Below are positions 37,903 to 47,159 of a DNA stretch of 64,000 nt, piece after piece. How positions within the stretch are numbered: position 1 is the first letter of the stretch; the number at the start of each line of letters is the position of its first letter. Below the pieces are notes generated by a model, which was not told where the DNA came from, did not search any database, and was given only the letters and a program-made list of their open reading frames with translations. The stretch is from Spirochaetales bacterium (lineage in GTDB: Bacteria > Spirochaetota > Spirochaetia > SZUA-6 > RPPD01), in NCBI GenBank assembly GCA_016930675.1, contig JAFGGG010000036.1, forward strand, positions 124,001 to 188,000, read 5' to 3'. A program made the position numbers and the translations under genes.

Positions 37903-39429
37903 ATGGAACTTTGGTTAATTATTGGTCTTCCTCTCACTGGAATTCTAGGTTGGTTATTAAGATGGCTCTATGCCAGATTTCAACTTTCATCATCAGAACA
38001 GCGTGCAAACAGGATAATTCACGATGCCATAAAGGATGCGGAGGCAAAAAAGCGTGATATCCTATTAGAAACAAAAGAACAGCTGATTAGAGAAAGAGGT
38101 CAGCTTGAAAATGAAACTAGAGAAAGAAGAAGTGAATTACAAAGGCTTGAAAGAAGATTATTACAGAAAGAAGAAAACCTAGAAAAGAGATTAATTACTC
38201 TTGAGAAACAAGAGAGAAATCTTCAAAACCGTGAGAGGCAATGCGTAGAACGAGAAGAACAAATATTATCTGATCAGGAAAAATGTAAAAAAGAATTAGA
38301 AAAATTATCGGGGCTTTCTGCGGCTGACGCCAAAAAGCTGCTTATTCAAAGCTTAGAAAATGAAGCAAAGCATGACGCACAAGTATCTATAAATCGAATT
38401 GAGCAGGAAGCCGGACTTATCGCCGATAAAAAGGCGCGAGATATAATTATCAGTACTATTCAGAGGATGGCCACGGAGATCTGCTCTGAAGTTACGGTAG
38501 CAACCGTAAGTTTACCAAACGATGAAATGAAGGGCAGAATTATCGGTCGTGAAGGCCGAAATATCCGTGCTCTTGAAACACTGGCGGGTGTTGATATAAT
38601 TATTGACGATACGCCCGAAGCTGTCGTTATTTCTTGTTTTGATCCGATTAGAAAAGAAATAGCTCGTATTTCTTTGGAGAGACTAATTGCAGACGGTAGA
38701 ATACATCCCGCACGAATCGAGGAAATTGTTCAGAAGGTTACTAAGGAAGTAAGCCAGACAATTTATGAAAAAGGAGAACATATTCTATTTGAACTCGGCA
38801 TTCATGATATGCCGCCTGAGGGTGTCAAGGCTTTGGGAAGATTGTATTTTAGAACGAGTTATGGTCAGAATGTGTTGGATCATTCCAAGGAAGTGGCAGT
38901 GATTGCGGGAATGATCGCTTCGGAAATAAATGTCAATTCTGCGGTAGCCAAGCGTGCCGCGTTATTACATGATATCGGCAAGGGAATCGAAACTAATAGT
39001 GAAGGCAATCATGCGGAAGTTGGTATGGATCTGGCTAAGCGGTTGGGCGAAGATGAGATCATTATTAATGCCATCGGAGCGCATCATAATGATATTGAAC
39101 CGATTAGCGCCGAAGCGATTGTCGTGCAGATTGCAGATGAGATTTCTGCGGCAAGACCCGGTGCACGAAAAGAATCGCTGGATAATTATATTAAACGATT
39201 GGAAAACCTGGAAAAGATTGCCGAATCGTTTGAAGGTGTAGAAAAATCCTACGCCATTCAGGCGGGAAGAGAGTTGCGGATTCTGGTTAACAATGATGCG
39301 GTAACGGACGAGGATGCCAAAATGCTTGCGAAAGAGATAGCCAAGCGAATAGAAAACGAACTCAGTTATCCAGGCAGGATCAAAGTTACTATGATTAGAG
39401 AAACCCGGATAATCGAGTATGCCCGCTAA
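37903..39429 (+). CDS. rny: Ribonuclease Y
   Basis: 508 residues. One N-terminal membrane helix, a long charged coiled coil (about 25-155), a KH domain (GRIIGREGRNIRALETLAGV) and an HD domain with the metal motif LLHDIG (His356-Asp357). It is the membrane-bound endonuclease that starts mRNA decay in bacteria without RNase E. SD GTGGAGGA. The 3' end overlaps the phosphodiesterase gene by 11 nt, the usual rny-ymdB pair. Confidence 0.97.
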   Translation: MELWLIIGLPLTGILGWLLRWLYARFQLSSSEQRANRIIHDAIKDAEAKKRDILLETKEQLIRERGQLENETRERRSELQRLERRLLQKEENLEKRLITLEKQERNLQNRERQCVEREEQILSDQEKCKKELEKLSGLSAADAKKLLIQSLENEAKHDAQVSINRIEQEAGLIADKKARDIIISTIQRMATEICSEVTVATVSLPNDEMKGRIIGREGRNIRALETLAGVDIIIDDTPEAVVISCFDPIRKEIARISLERLIADGRIHPARIEEIVQKVTKEVSQTIYEKGEHILFELGIHDMPPEGVKALGRLYFRTSYGQNVLDHSKEVAVIAGMIASEINVNSAVAKRAALLHDIGKGIETNSEGNHAEVGMDLAKRLGEDEIIINAIGAHHNDIEPISAEAIVVQIADEISAARPGARKESLDNYIKRLENLEKIAESFEGVEKSYAIQAGRELRILVNNDAVTDEDAKMLAKEIAKRIENELSYPGRIKVTMIRETRIIEYAR

Positions 39430-40234
39430 AAAAGCTGTAGTTTCAAATGAAATTAGAGCTTTAGTGCTTGGTGATGTTATTGGAAAACCGGGCACTAGAG
39501 CTCTTTTTTATAATTTAAAAACGGTTATCAAAGAGACTAACGCGGATTGTGTTATCGTAAACGGCGAAAACGCGTTTGAAGGCTCCGGCCTGACTCCCGA
39601 ACTGGTTCATGAATTCTTTAACAGCGGAGTTGATGTAATTACTTCAGGAAATCATATCTGGCGTAAAAAAGAGATTTATTCTCTTTTGGAATCGGAAGAC
39701 CGAGTTTTACGACCGGATAACTATCCAAAAAAAGTGCCGGGCAAAGGATTCTGCACCATAACTGTCAAAGATATCCCTATAAGTGTTCTTAATTTGGAAG
39801 GCAAACTGAACAATGCGCGTCTGCCTTGTCCTTTTCAAACAGGCAAAGATAGAATAAAAAAATTAACTCAAATTAGCCCTCTTATCATTATTGATTTCCA
39901 CGCAGAGATGCCGCAGGAAAAGGAAGCCCTGGCTCTCTATTTGGATGGTGAAATTTCAGCTTTAGTTGGAACGCATACGCATGTTCAGACTGCTGATGAA
40001 CGAATCTTACCCGGTGGGACGGCGTATATAACGGATATCGGAATGACAGGACCTGTGGATAGCGTAATCGGTGTCGATCCCGCGGTGGCCATCAGGCGTT
40101 TGGTATCTCAAATGCCGTTAAAACTGGAAGTGATTGAAAGACCGGCTGTTATGATGGGCGTACTTATAACAATCGATACTCACACCGGAAAAGCCATAGC
40201 TATACAACGGTTTAAGAAGTATTGTGATTTGTAA
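39419..40234 (+). CDS. ymdB: YmdB-family metallophosphoesterase (2',3'-cyclic nucleotide phosphodiesterase)
   Basis: 271 residues. The metal-binding motifs are in order: LGDVIGKPG, NGENAFEGSG, SGNHIW, IDFHAE and GTHTHVQTAD. The family hydrolyses cyclic nucleotides and in Bacillus affects biofilm and motility decisions. Overlap with rny supports joint action in RNA turnover. Confidence 0.95.
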   Translation: MPAKKAVVSNEIRALVLGDVIGKPGTRALFYNLKTVIKETNADCVIVNGENAFEGSGLTPELVHEFFNSGVDVITSGNHIWRKKEIYSLLESEDRVLRPDNYPKKVPGKGFCTITVKDIPISVLNLEGKLNNARLPCPFQTGKDRIKKLTQISPLIIIDFHAEMPQEKEALALYLDGEISALVGTHTHVQTADERILPGGTAYITDIGMTGPVDSVIGVDPAVAIRRLVSQMPLKLEVIERPAVMMGVLITIDTHTGKAIAIQRFKKYCDL

Positions 40235-40272
40235 TAATCTATAGTGGTCTTGGGCCGGATTCTATAAAAATT

Positions 40273-40381
40273 TCTCACTTCAGCCATGAGATCTGAAAGA
40301 TCTAATGGCGGGGCAGGCAGAGCTCACAGAGTACACGGAGAAAAGAATAATTAAACTAATATCTCTGTGCGCTCCGTGAGA
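40273..40381 (+). repeat. Dispersed palindromic repeat, copy B
   Basis: TCTCAC start, hairpin with AGATCTGAAAGATCTAATGG, then GGCGGGGCAGGCAGAGCTCA, CAGAGTACACGGAGAA, AT-rich middle and TCTCTGTGCGCTCCGTGAGA at the end. Same orientation and order as copy A. Confidence 0.8.
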
Positions 40382-40406
40382 GATAATATAATGTTTTTGT
40401 GAATCT

Positions 40407-40424
40407 ATGATATGTATCATAGTA
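40407..40424. promoter_or_regulatory. 18-bp palindrome upstream of the TlyA gene
   Basis: CTATGATATGTATCATAG has 8 perfect pairs about a TG center; it is 18 nt before the start codon and could be an operator or a hairpin. Confidence 0.35.
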
Positions 40425-40442
40425 GCATAGTGGATGTAATCG

Positions 40443-41231
40443 GTGGCTAAAAAATACACTCTTATCAAGCTCCTTGGAACAAAATATAAACATAAAACCA
40501 AAGATGAAATTTTGGCTCATATTCTCTGCGGTGAGGTAAGGGTGAATAATGAAAAATGTCTTGATCCAAAAACCATTGTAAATGCGGATAGTGTATTTAC
40601 AATCGAGAAATCACGCGTGTTTGTTTCGCGTGGCGGTGAGAAATTAAATAATGTGTTGAATGAATGGAGTATTGATGTGAGCGGAAAAACACTCATTGAT
40701 GCAGGCTGTTCCACGGGTGGATTTACGGATTGCCTGCTCAAACGGGGCGCGTCATTGGTCTATGCTGTTGATGTTGGATTTAATCAGCTTGCTTATTCAT
40801 TGAGGGAAAGTCCCCATGTCCGTATTATGGAAAAGACCAATATCACTCATCTCAACAAGGAGCTGTTTCCCGTCAGTCCGGATGCCGCGGTGATGGATCT
40901 TTCTTTTCGTTCCGTACGCGGCGCTGCGGCGCATTTACTCCGGCTGCTTAAGGAAAAATGGATAATCGCTTTGATAAAACCGCAATTCGAGTGGCAAAAT
41001 CCGGTGGACGAATTTAACGGAATTATAAGGGATAAATCACGTTATTCCTCAATTTTAATTTCACTGCTCGAGGACCTGGCGGATGAAAATGCGTATGTAA
41101 CAAAAATGGCAGTCTCAGCCCTCAAAGGGCGAAAAGGGAATAGTGAATTTTTCTTTTTTTTGGAAGGCAATAAAAAAAATAATCTGGATACGATGAAAAA
41201 TGAAATATCGTTGCTGATAGAGAAGCTGTAG
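40443..41231 (+). CDS. tlyA: TlyA-family rRNA methyltransferase (cytidine-2'-O type)
   Basis: 262 residues with GTG start. The N-terminal S4 domain (LAHILCGEVRVNNEKCLDPK) is followed by SAM-binding motif I, TLIDAGCSTGGFTDCLLKRG, with a K-D-K-E like set: FVSRGGEKL, VMDLSF, ALIKPQFE. The family methylates 16S and 23S rRNA (capreomycin sensitivity) and was first called hemolysin A. It lies downstream of copy B of the repeat. Confidence 0.92.
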   Translation: MAKKYTLIKLLGTKYKHKTKDEILAHILCGEVRVNNEKCLDPKTIVNADSVFTIEKSRVFVSRGGEKLNNVLNEWSIDVSGKTLIDAGCSTGGFTDCLLKRGASLVYAVDVGFNQLAYSLRESPHVRIMEKTNITHLNKELFPVSPDAAVMDLSFRSVRGAAAHLLRLLKEKWIIALIKPQFEWQNPVDEFNGIIRDKSRYSSILISLLEDLADENAYVTKMAVSALKGRKGNSEFFFFLEGNKKNNLDTMKNEISLLIEKL

Positions 41232-41238
41232 TGTCCTT

Positions 41239-42636
41239 CTATGGTGTAACCACGCTGTTAAGATACCAGAGGTATACTTGAACAGCTTTCTTCCATTTAT
41301 TATTTAGATTGTTTGCATATAATCCAACAAAGAAAGAGAGGACCTTACCTTTAAAAAGTTTTTTTAAGAGGTTAAGCGGTGAATAAAACATATCATGAGC
41401 TTTTATCTGCGCGTTTTGCAGATCAAGTCCGTTTATCTTTTTCGGTTTAACCTTTACATGGTGGGCATCGTAATGAGCCCAGTTAAAATCTATGATTCTT
41501 TTATCCTGTAACAGTTTGGAATAAAATTCCGTACCGGGGAGGGGGGTGAGAATTAAAAACTGCGCCGAATCGATTGGTTGTGAAACAGCAAAATTTATGG
41601 TCGAGCTTAGAGTTTGAAGAGTATCGGCATCGAAACCGAATACAAACATACCGTGGATATAGATGTTTTGTTTTTTAATTTGCTCAATCGATGAGATCAT
41701 ATCTTTCACCGATTGTGATTTATGCATCTCGGTCAGTGCGTCCTCGTTGCATGATTCAAATCCGATATAAAGTACGCGACAGCCTGCTTGTCTCATGAGT
41801 TTAAGCAGCTCTTCATCCTTTGCAATATCCGCCCTTACCTGGGTGGACCACTTAAAATTAAGTTTCAAGTTAATCATTTTCTGTAATAACTCTTTTGTGT
41901 GTTTTCTGTTGGCTGAAAAATTATCATCATAGAAAAAAATATAGTGTTTTTTAGGATGGTACTGCTGCAGTTCAGCGATAATATTATCGGTAGAACGGTA
42001 ACGATATTTCTTGCCAAACATACCGGTTACCGAACAAAAGGTACAATCAAACGGACAACCCCGTGATGTCTGAATCGGGATGATTTTTTTCTTAAAAGGA
42101 TTGCGTCCATAAGAGCTGTAGCCGTATTCAATAAGTGAAAGATCAGGAAAGGGCAGCATGTCGAGATTACAGACTGCAGCTGCGGTCCTGTTTTTGTGTA
42201 TTTTTTGTTTTGTTTTCCAAACAAGTCCGGGTACTGTTTTAAATGATCTTTTAAGGTTGATTGCGGATACAAGTTGAGGTAAAGCGCTTTCGCCTTCACC
42301 TCGAATGCAGTAATCGGTATAGTTTAAAGCTTCTTCCGGACAGAAAGTCACATGCGGACCTCCGATTACGGTAGGAATGCCCTTGTTTCTGTAGAATTGA
42401 GCGATTCTGTAAGCAGCCGGTGCCGTAGCGGTAATGGTTGAGAGTGCAACCAGGTCGGCAGAAATATTTTTTTTGTAGATTTCCTTTTCCTTCATATAAC
42501 ATACGCGAACCTGGTAACCGTGCTTTCGCATTATTGTAGCCAGGAGTGCGCTGCCCAGCCGGGGAAGATTGAATTTTGAATAGATATGCAGACTCTCTGT
42601 TTTAGGTTCTATAAATAGTATTTCTTTAATCGGCAT
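41239..42636 (-). CDS. B12-binding domain radical SAM protein
   Basis: 465 residues. Residues 5-130 form a cobalamin-binding Rossmann domain (LGSALLATIMRKHGYQVRV, VIGGPHVTFCPEEAL, RGEGESALPQL) without the DxHxxG motif. The radical SAM domain starts at the cluster loop RGCPFDCTFCSV (Cys194, 198, 201) and continues with FYDDNFSANRKHTKELLQKM and YIGFESCNEDAL. The class includes methyltransferases and ring-forming enzymes of lipid and secondary metabolism; substrate unknown. It stands alone on the minus strand, under an unusual palindromic promoter, so it is likely to be tightly switched. Confidence 0.9.
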   Translation of the reverse strand: MPIKEILFIEPKTESLHIYSKFNLPRLGSALLATIMRKHGYQVRVCYMKEKEIYKKNISADLVALSTITATAPAAYRIAQFYRNKGIPTVIGGPHVTFCPEEALNYTDYCIRGEGESALPQLVSAINLKRSFKTVPGLVWKTKQKIHKNRTAAAVCNLDMLPFPDLSLIEYGYSSYGRNPFKKKIIPIQTSRGCPFDCTFCSVTGMFGKKYRYRSTDNIIAELQQYHPKKHYIFFYDDNFSANRKHTKELLQKMINLKLNFKWSTQVRADIAKDEELLKLMRQAGCRVLYIGFESCNEDALTEMHKSQSVKDMISSIEQIKKQNIYIHGMFVFGFDADTLQTLSSTINFAVSQPIDSAQFLILTPLPGTEFYSKLLQDKRIIDFNWAHYDAHHVKVKPKKINGLDLQNAQIKAHDMFYSPLNLLKKLFKGKVLSFFVGLYANNLNNKWKKAVQVYLWYLNSVVTP

Positions 42637-42656
42637 AAATACTCCTTTCTATAACA

Positions 42657-42714
42657 TATACGTATACTGTCTTTTTATTATTTAAAGTATACGTATACGT
42701 ATACTTTAAGTCAA
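42657..42714 (-). promoter_or_regulatory. Promoter with palindromic operator in its spacer
   Basis: On the minus strand: TTGACT (42714-42709), a 17-nt spacer, TATACT (42691-42686). A perfect 28-nt palindrome (42682-42709), built from the repeat GTATAC, covers the spacer and the -10 box. A second site TATACGTATA lies downstream at 42657-42666. A repressor bound here would block RNA polymerase directly. Confidence 0.8.
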
Positions 42715-42842
42715 GATAAAGAAAAATAAAAATTGCCCATAAGGAAGCCGGGAAGAACTATATTCCTTTGCCGTAAAATCCTGTCCTGCTCGAAACAATT
42801 CTTCAAAGAATAGAGATATAAAAATTATTTTTTAGTTCAATA

Positions 42843-43613
42843 TTAATTAAACGAGTTGCGGGATAAAGGTTTGCCGATGAAAACACCCTCCTGGGCCAGG
42901 TAATTCACGGTTTTGCCATTTATTAATATCTGCACCTGTGAGACATTGGAAAATTCCGTAACAGTGTAAATCACCTGTTTAAGTTGAGCGGTAAGACCGA
43001 ATACTCCCAAGCTGTTGAAGCGAAACTCCTCATTAAAATCTATATACGCAGTATTATTTTTTATATAGATATTATTTATTCTTGTCTGGCGGGGAATAAG
43101 ATTCATAATTTCGTCATTAAACTCATTATCGGTAGGGCCTGACAGCAATGAAAAAAGAGTTTCGGTAAGAGGTGAGTCTTTAAAATTTACCGATCTGGTA
43201 ACACTTTTTAATTCAAATTCGTCATTTTCGGTCATGGTAACGAAATAAAGCTTGGCTTTTCTGATATGAGGCTTTTCGTTATTCACGGCAGGTTTTTCTT
43301 CCGGCTTTTCCTGCTCTTGTTCCTGCTCGGGCTCTTCCGCTTGTGTATCATCGTCAAGCCGGACGGTAACCTCATCCCCGCCGGTTCTCACGTCTGTTTT
43401 GGTATTGTCCTGGTTGTCACCTGAGTCGGTGTTATAGACGATTGTTACTTTATCCTCAGGATTTTCATCTTGACTTTGGAAAAGGGTTAAAAATCCCGTA
43501 TCTTTCAACACTGCCTGTATGTTTTGCTGATTTAAAAGGAAAACCACCGCAACAAGCAGAATTAATGCGATCCAAAATAAACAACCTAATGATGCTTTTT
43601 TACGCTTTGCCAT
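42843..43613 (-). CDS. Membrane-anchored GerMN-domain protein
   Basis: 256 residues. A membrane helix at 13-30, a Gln/Glu/Asp-rich linker (EEPEQEQEQEKPEEKPAV) and a GerMN domain from about 115 (KAKLYFVTMTENDEFELKSV, PLTETLFSLLSGPTDNEF, NAAYIDFN-like strand NTAYIDFNEEF). GerMN domains are named after spore germination proteins but occur widely in non-sporing bacteria with envelope roles. It is divergent from ptsI. Confidence 0.85.
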   Translation of the reverse strand: MAKRKKASLGCLFWIALILLVAVVFLLNQQNIQAVLKDTGFLTLFQSQDENPEDKVTIVYNTDSGDNQDNTKTDVRTGGDEVTVRLDDDTQAEEPEQEQEQEKPEEKPAVNNEKPHIRKAKLYFVTMTENDEFELKSVTRSVNFKDSPLTETLFSLLSGPTDNEFNDEIMNLIPRQTRINNIYIKNNTAYIDFNEEFRFNSLGVFGLTAQLKQVIYTVTEFSNVSQVQILINGKTVNYLAQEGVFIGKPLSRNSFN

Positions 43614-43691
43614 AACAGTTTTATTGTCGGCAGGTTATGTATAATATTTGATTTCAAATATCTATAAAAATCAGCAGGTAAAGTTATCTGT

Positions 43692-43720
43692 TTGACAGCC
43701 AAAAAAAAACAACGTATACT
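43692..43720 (+). promoter_or_regulatory. Strong promoter of ptsI, predicted leaderless
   Basis: TTGACA (43692-43697), 17-nt spacer, TATACT (43715-43720). The ATG starts at 43729, 8 nt below the -10 box, so the transcript should begin at or one or two bases before it. No Shine-Dalgarno is possible. Confidence 0.7.
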
Positions 43721-43728
43721 AATAGCAC

Positions 43729-45471
43729 ATGAAGACATACAAAGGAATTTCAGTTTCTCCAGGAATCGCAGAGGGTAAAGTATTCCTCTTTCAAGAAGAC
43801 AAACTGTCTATCCCCAAATACAATATTGCGATTACCGACGTTAATAACGAACTTTCAAGGTTTTTTGCGGCTGTTGAAAACGCAATCGGAGAAATAAATA
43901 ATTTAAAAGTCAAATATGCACATCAAATGGCTGAAGAAGAAAAAAAAATGCTTGATTCTCATATTCTCATGTTGAACGATCCTGTATTTAAAGAGGATAT
44001 CGGTAAAAAGGTCGAAGAAAAACAGTTGAATGTTGAATGGATTTTATTACAAGTGATAGAGAATATTATAGAAAAGGTCAATTCGTCTTCTGACAGTTAT
44101 TTAAAAGAAAGATCGACGGATATCCATGATGTATCACAGCGTGTAATGCGTAATCTTCTGCTGCACGAGAGAATGTCGTTGGCTGATCTGGATGAAGAGG
44201 TAATAATCATTGCTCATAATCTCTTGCCATCCGACGCTATCAGTATGAACAAAAAAATGGTAAAGGGGATTGCCGTGGATCTGGGCAGTAAAACCTCTCA
44301 TACCGCTATAATTGCCAAATCTTTTGCCATTCCTGCGGTTTTGGGTCTTTCAAATTTGAGTCAGCAGATTAAGCCTGAAGATACTATCATTGTTGACGGC
44401 AATCAAGGTGTGGTTATTGTAAATCCTGATAGTGCAACAAAAAAACAGTACAGAAGTTCCCAGGTTAAATGGCAGCAGCATGAAAAGGAACTGCAGAATC
44501 TTAACAGATTGAAAGCGGAAACTTTGGACAAAAGGCGAATAATGCTTGTAGCAAATATAGAAGTGACTGAAGAGGTTGCTTCCGTGATTGCGCACGGCGC
44601 GGATGGAATAGGATTATTCCGTTCGGAATTCCTCTATATGACTCCGGACAGTTTTCCTACGGAGGAAGAGCAGCTGCGTACCTACAAAACCGTACTGGAG
44701 GGTATGAAAGGCAAGAGCGTAACCATCCGCACTCTGGATTTGGGTGGGGAAAAAGTGATGCCGGGTTTTAATGTAAGTAATGAAGACAATCCGATTTTAG
44801 GCTGGCGCGCGGTTCGTTTCTGTTTGGCCAAACCAGAAATATTTAAAACCCAGCTGCGAGCCATGCTCAGAGCTTCCGTATATGGGAATTTAAGAATTAT
44901 GTTTCCTATGATATCGGGAATCGAGGAACTGCTAAAAACACTAGACATTTTGGATCAATTGAAAAAAGAATTAAGCAAAGCTAAAATACCCTTCAAGAAG
45001 GATATTCCGGTTGGGGTGATGATTGAGGTGCCATCAGCAGCTTTGATATCCGAAATATTAGCTAAAAAAGTTGATTTCTTTTCCATCGGAACAAACGACC
45101 TCATCCAATACACTATAGCTGTGGATAGAAATAATGAAAGGATCGCCTACCTTTATGAACCTTTCCATCCGGGAGTGTTGAGGCTGCTTAAAATGATCAT
45201 TGATAATGCTCATGAAGCCGGAATCCCGGTTGGTATGTGCGGTGAGATGGCGGGGGACCCGTTTGCCGCAGTAGTCCTGCTCGGTCTGGGACTTGATCAA
45301 TTTAGTATGAGTGCCTACAGCATACCTGAGATAAAGCGTATTGTCCGCTCGGTTTCCATGCAAGAAGCCAAAGAATTAGCCCATACGGTAATGAAAATGC
45401 AATTTTCACAAGACATTGACGATTATGTAAGAGATTGGATGGAGGCTAAATTTGATCTCGTCTCCTATTAA
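43729..45471 (+). CDS. ptsI: Phosphoenolpyruvate-protein phosphotransferase (PTS enzyme I)
   Basis: 580 residues, full length. The phospho-His loop is GSKTSHTAIIAKSF (His191), the PEP-binding TIM barrel has GIGLFRSEFLYM, GTNDLIQYT and the active-site Cys motif GMCGEMAGD. It takes phosphate from PEP to HPr. HPr and EII genes are not in the window. The gene overlaps der by 20 nt. Confidence 0.97.
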   Translation: MKTYKGISVSPGIAEGKVFLFQEDKLSIPKYNIAITDVNNELSRFFAAVENAIGEINNLKVKYAHQMAEEEKKMLDSHILMLNDPVFKEDIGKKVEEKQLNVEWILLQVIENIIEKVNSSSDSYLKERSTDIHDVSQRVMRNLLLHERMSLADLDEEVIIIAHNLLPSDAISMNKKMVKGIAVDLGSKTSHTAIIAKSFAIPAVLGLSNLSQQIKPEDTIIVDGNQGVVIVNPDSATKKQYRSSQVKWQQHEKELQNLNRLKAETLDKRRIMLVANIEVTEEVASVIAHGADGIGLFRSEFLYMTPDSFPTEEEQLRTYKTVLEGMKGKSVTIRTLDLGGEKVMPGFNVSNEDNPILGWRAVRFCLAKPEIFKTQLRAMLRASVYGNLRIMFPMISGIEELLKTLDILDQLKKELSKAKIPFKKDIPVGVMIEVPSAALISEILAKKVDFFSIGTNDLIQYTIAVDRNNERIAYLYEPFHPGVLRLLKMIIDNAHEAGIPVGMCGEMAGDPFAAVVLLGLGLDQFSMSAYSIPEIKRIVRSVSMQEAKELAHTVMKMQFSQDIDDYVRDWMEAKFDLVSY

Positions 45472-46795
45472 AACGGAATGCCCTCGAATCGCTATCTTAG
45501 GCAGACCTAATGTGGGCAAGTCAACCCTGTTTAACCGCTTAGTTGGAAAAAGAAGAGCAATTACGGACGCGACACCCGGAGTTACTCGTGATGCTGTTGA
45601 GAAGGTCTGCATATTAGACGGCATCAAAGTGCTGCTTATCGATACCGGCGGTTTTACCCTGACTAAAGACGATCTTAATCAGCAGGTAGTAAAAAAAAGC
45701 CTGCAAATGGTAAAAAACGCGGATGTGGCTTTGCTGCTCTGTGATGCACATGAGACAACGGGTGAAGATCTGTCTTTTGTTGAGCTGTTAAGACCGTTTA
45801 CTGAAAAAATAATTCTTGTTGTCAACAAAGTAGACGATCCGATTCATGATGTCTATGTCTATGACAAGTATAAATGGGGTTTTAAAACCATAGTAGGCAT
45901 CTCAGCCGAACACGGCAGGAATATGGAAACTTTAAAAAAGCAGATTTTGAGTTTAATTGATACGGAAAAAGCTGACAGGAGCGAGGTTCATGAGCAGGAG
46001 ATAAAACTTTCCATTTTGGGAAAACCTAATACGGGTAAATCGACCCTTTTAAACAAGTTTTTGGGAGAGGAAAAGGCGATTGTTTCTGAAGTTCCTGGAA
46101 CAACCCGTGATGTGATAGAAGGCAGATTTATTTACAAAGATAAACTTTTCCGGGTTTTGGATACTGCCGGTATTCGCAGAAAGAAAAAAGTTAAGGAAGC
46201 GGTTGAATATTATTCCGTTAACAGGGCAATCGGTTCGATTGAAGAGAGCGATGTGGTATGCATGCTGGTAGACGCGGAGCAGGGATTAACCGAGCAGGAT
46301 AAAAAAATCTGCATGTTGGTGATAAAAAAAGGCAAAGGGCTTATTCTGGCACTTAATAAATGGGACTTGCTTAAAAAAGTACCGAATCAGCTGCAAGCGT
46401 ATACGGACAGAATTCGGTTTTTATTTCCTGTTATGGATTTTTTACCTGTTCTTCCTTTGTCCGCAAAACAAGAATCCGGAATAGACAGTTTATTACAGAC
46501 GGTTATCAAAGTATGGAATTCTTTAAACCGCAGAGTGGAAACAGCTCTGCTTAATAAATATGTCGGTGAATGGACCTCCACATATCCTATTCCCGGTAAA
46601 AAAGGGAGGATGAAAATCCGCTATGCTACGCAGGTGAGTGTAAATCCGCTTCGATTCGTGTTTTTTCTCAATTCGCTGCAAGGTTATCCTCAAAGTTATA
46701 CCCAGTATTTAAAAAACAGAATACGAAAAGATCTGGGATTTCCCAATGTTCCGCTTATAATTGAACTTAAAAAAGCGGCCCGCAATCAACTATGA
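45452..46795 (+). CDS. der: Ribosome-assembly GTPase Der (EngA)
   Basis: 447 residues with two tandem GTPase domains (GRPNVGKST and GKPNTGKST for G1; NKVD and NKWD for G4) and a C-terminal KH-like domain. It matures the 50S subunit. The TTG start at 45452 is chosen because GGAGG lies 6 nt before it inside ptsI and it gives a normal N-terminus. Coupled with the next gene by ATGA. Confidence 0.96.
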   Translation: MISSPIKTECPRIAILGRPNVGKSTLFNRLVGKRRAITDATPGVTRDAVEKVCILDGIKVLLIDTGGFTLTKDDLNQQVVKKSLQMVKNADVALLLCDAHETTGEDLSFVELLRPFTEKIILVVNKVDDPIHDVYVYDKYKWGFKTIVGISAEHGRNMETLKKQILSLIDTEKADRSEVHEQEIKLSILGKPNTGKSTLLNKFLGEEKAIVSEVPGTTRDVIEGRFIYKDKLFRVLDTAGIRRKKKVKEAVEYYSVNRAIGSIEESDVVCMLVDAEQGLTEQDKKICMLVIKKGKGLILALNKWDLLKKVPNQLQAYTDRIRFLFPVMDFLPVLPLSAKQESGIDSLLQTVIKVWNSLNRRVETALLNKYVGEWTSTYPIPGKKGRMKIRYATQVSVNPLRFVFFLNSLQGYPQSYTQYLKNRIRKDLGFPNVPLIIELKKAARNQL

Positions 46796-47100
46796 AGAAA
46801 TATACAATCGGACAGGTAAGCAAACTACTTGATGTAAAATCGCATGTCATTCGCTACTGGGAAAAGGAGTTTGATTTCCTGTCGCCGGCTAAGAGTGTGA
46901 GCGGGAGAAGGATGTACAACGGGCGGGAACTGAATTTGCTCTATCGTTTGAAATACCTTCTCTATTCCAAACGCTACACAATCGAAGGGGCAAAAAAAAG
47001 TATGTGGGCTGAATTGACATCACATAAACCTGATGCCAAAGTGAAGATACATGAAATTCGAGATCAGCTTCTCAACCTCATGTTAAAAAATAAGCGCTAA
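46792..47100 (+). CDS. Small MerR-family regulator
   Basis: 102 residues. The MerR winged helix is clear: YTIGQVSKLLDVKSHVIRYW, EKEF, then GRRMYNGRELNLLYRLKYLL. The dimer helix is short and there is no effector domain and no metal-binding Cys set. It resembles the small MerR proteins of unknown signal near translation genes. Start ATG overlaps the der stop (ATGA). Confidence 0.85.
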   Translation: MKKYTIGQVSKLLDVKSHVIRYWEKEFDFLSPAKSVSGRRMYNGRELNLLYRLKYLLYSKRYTIEGAKKSMWAELTSHKPDAKVKIHEIRDQLLNLMLKNKR

Positions 47101-47159
47101 AAACAATTAGATATTTTCCCTTTCACTTCCGAAGAATATAGAAAGGGGACGATTTGTTT

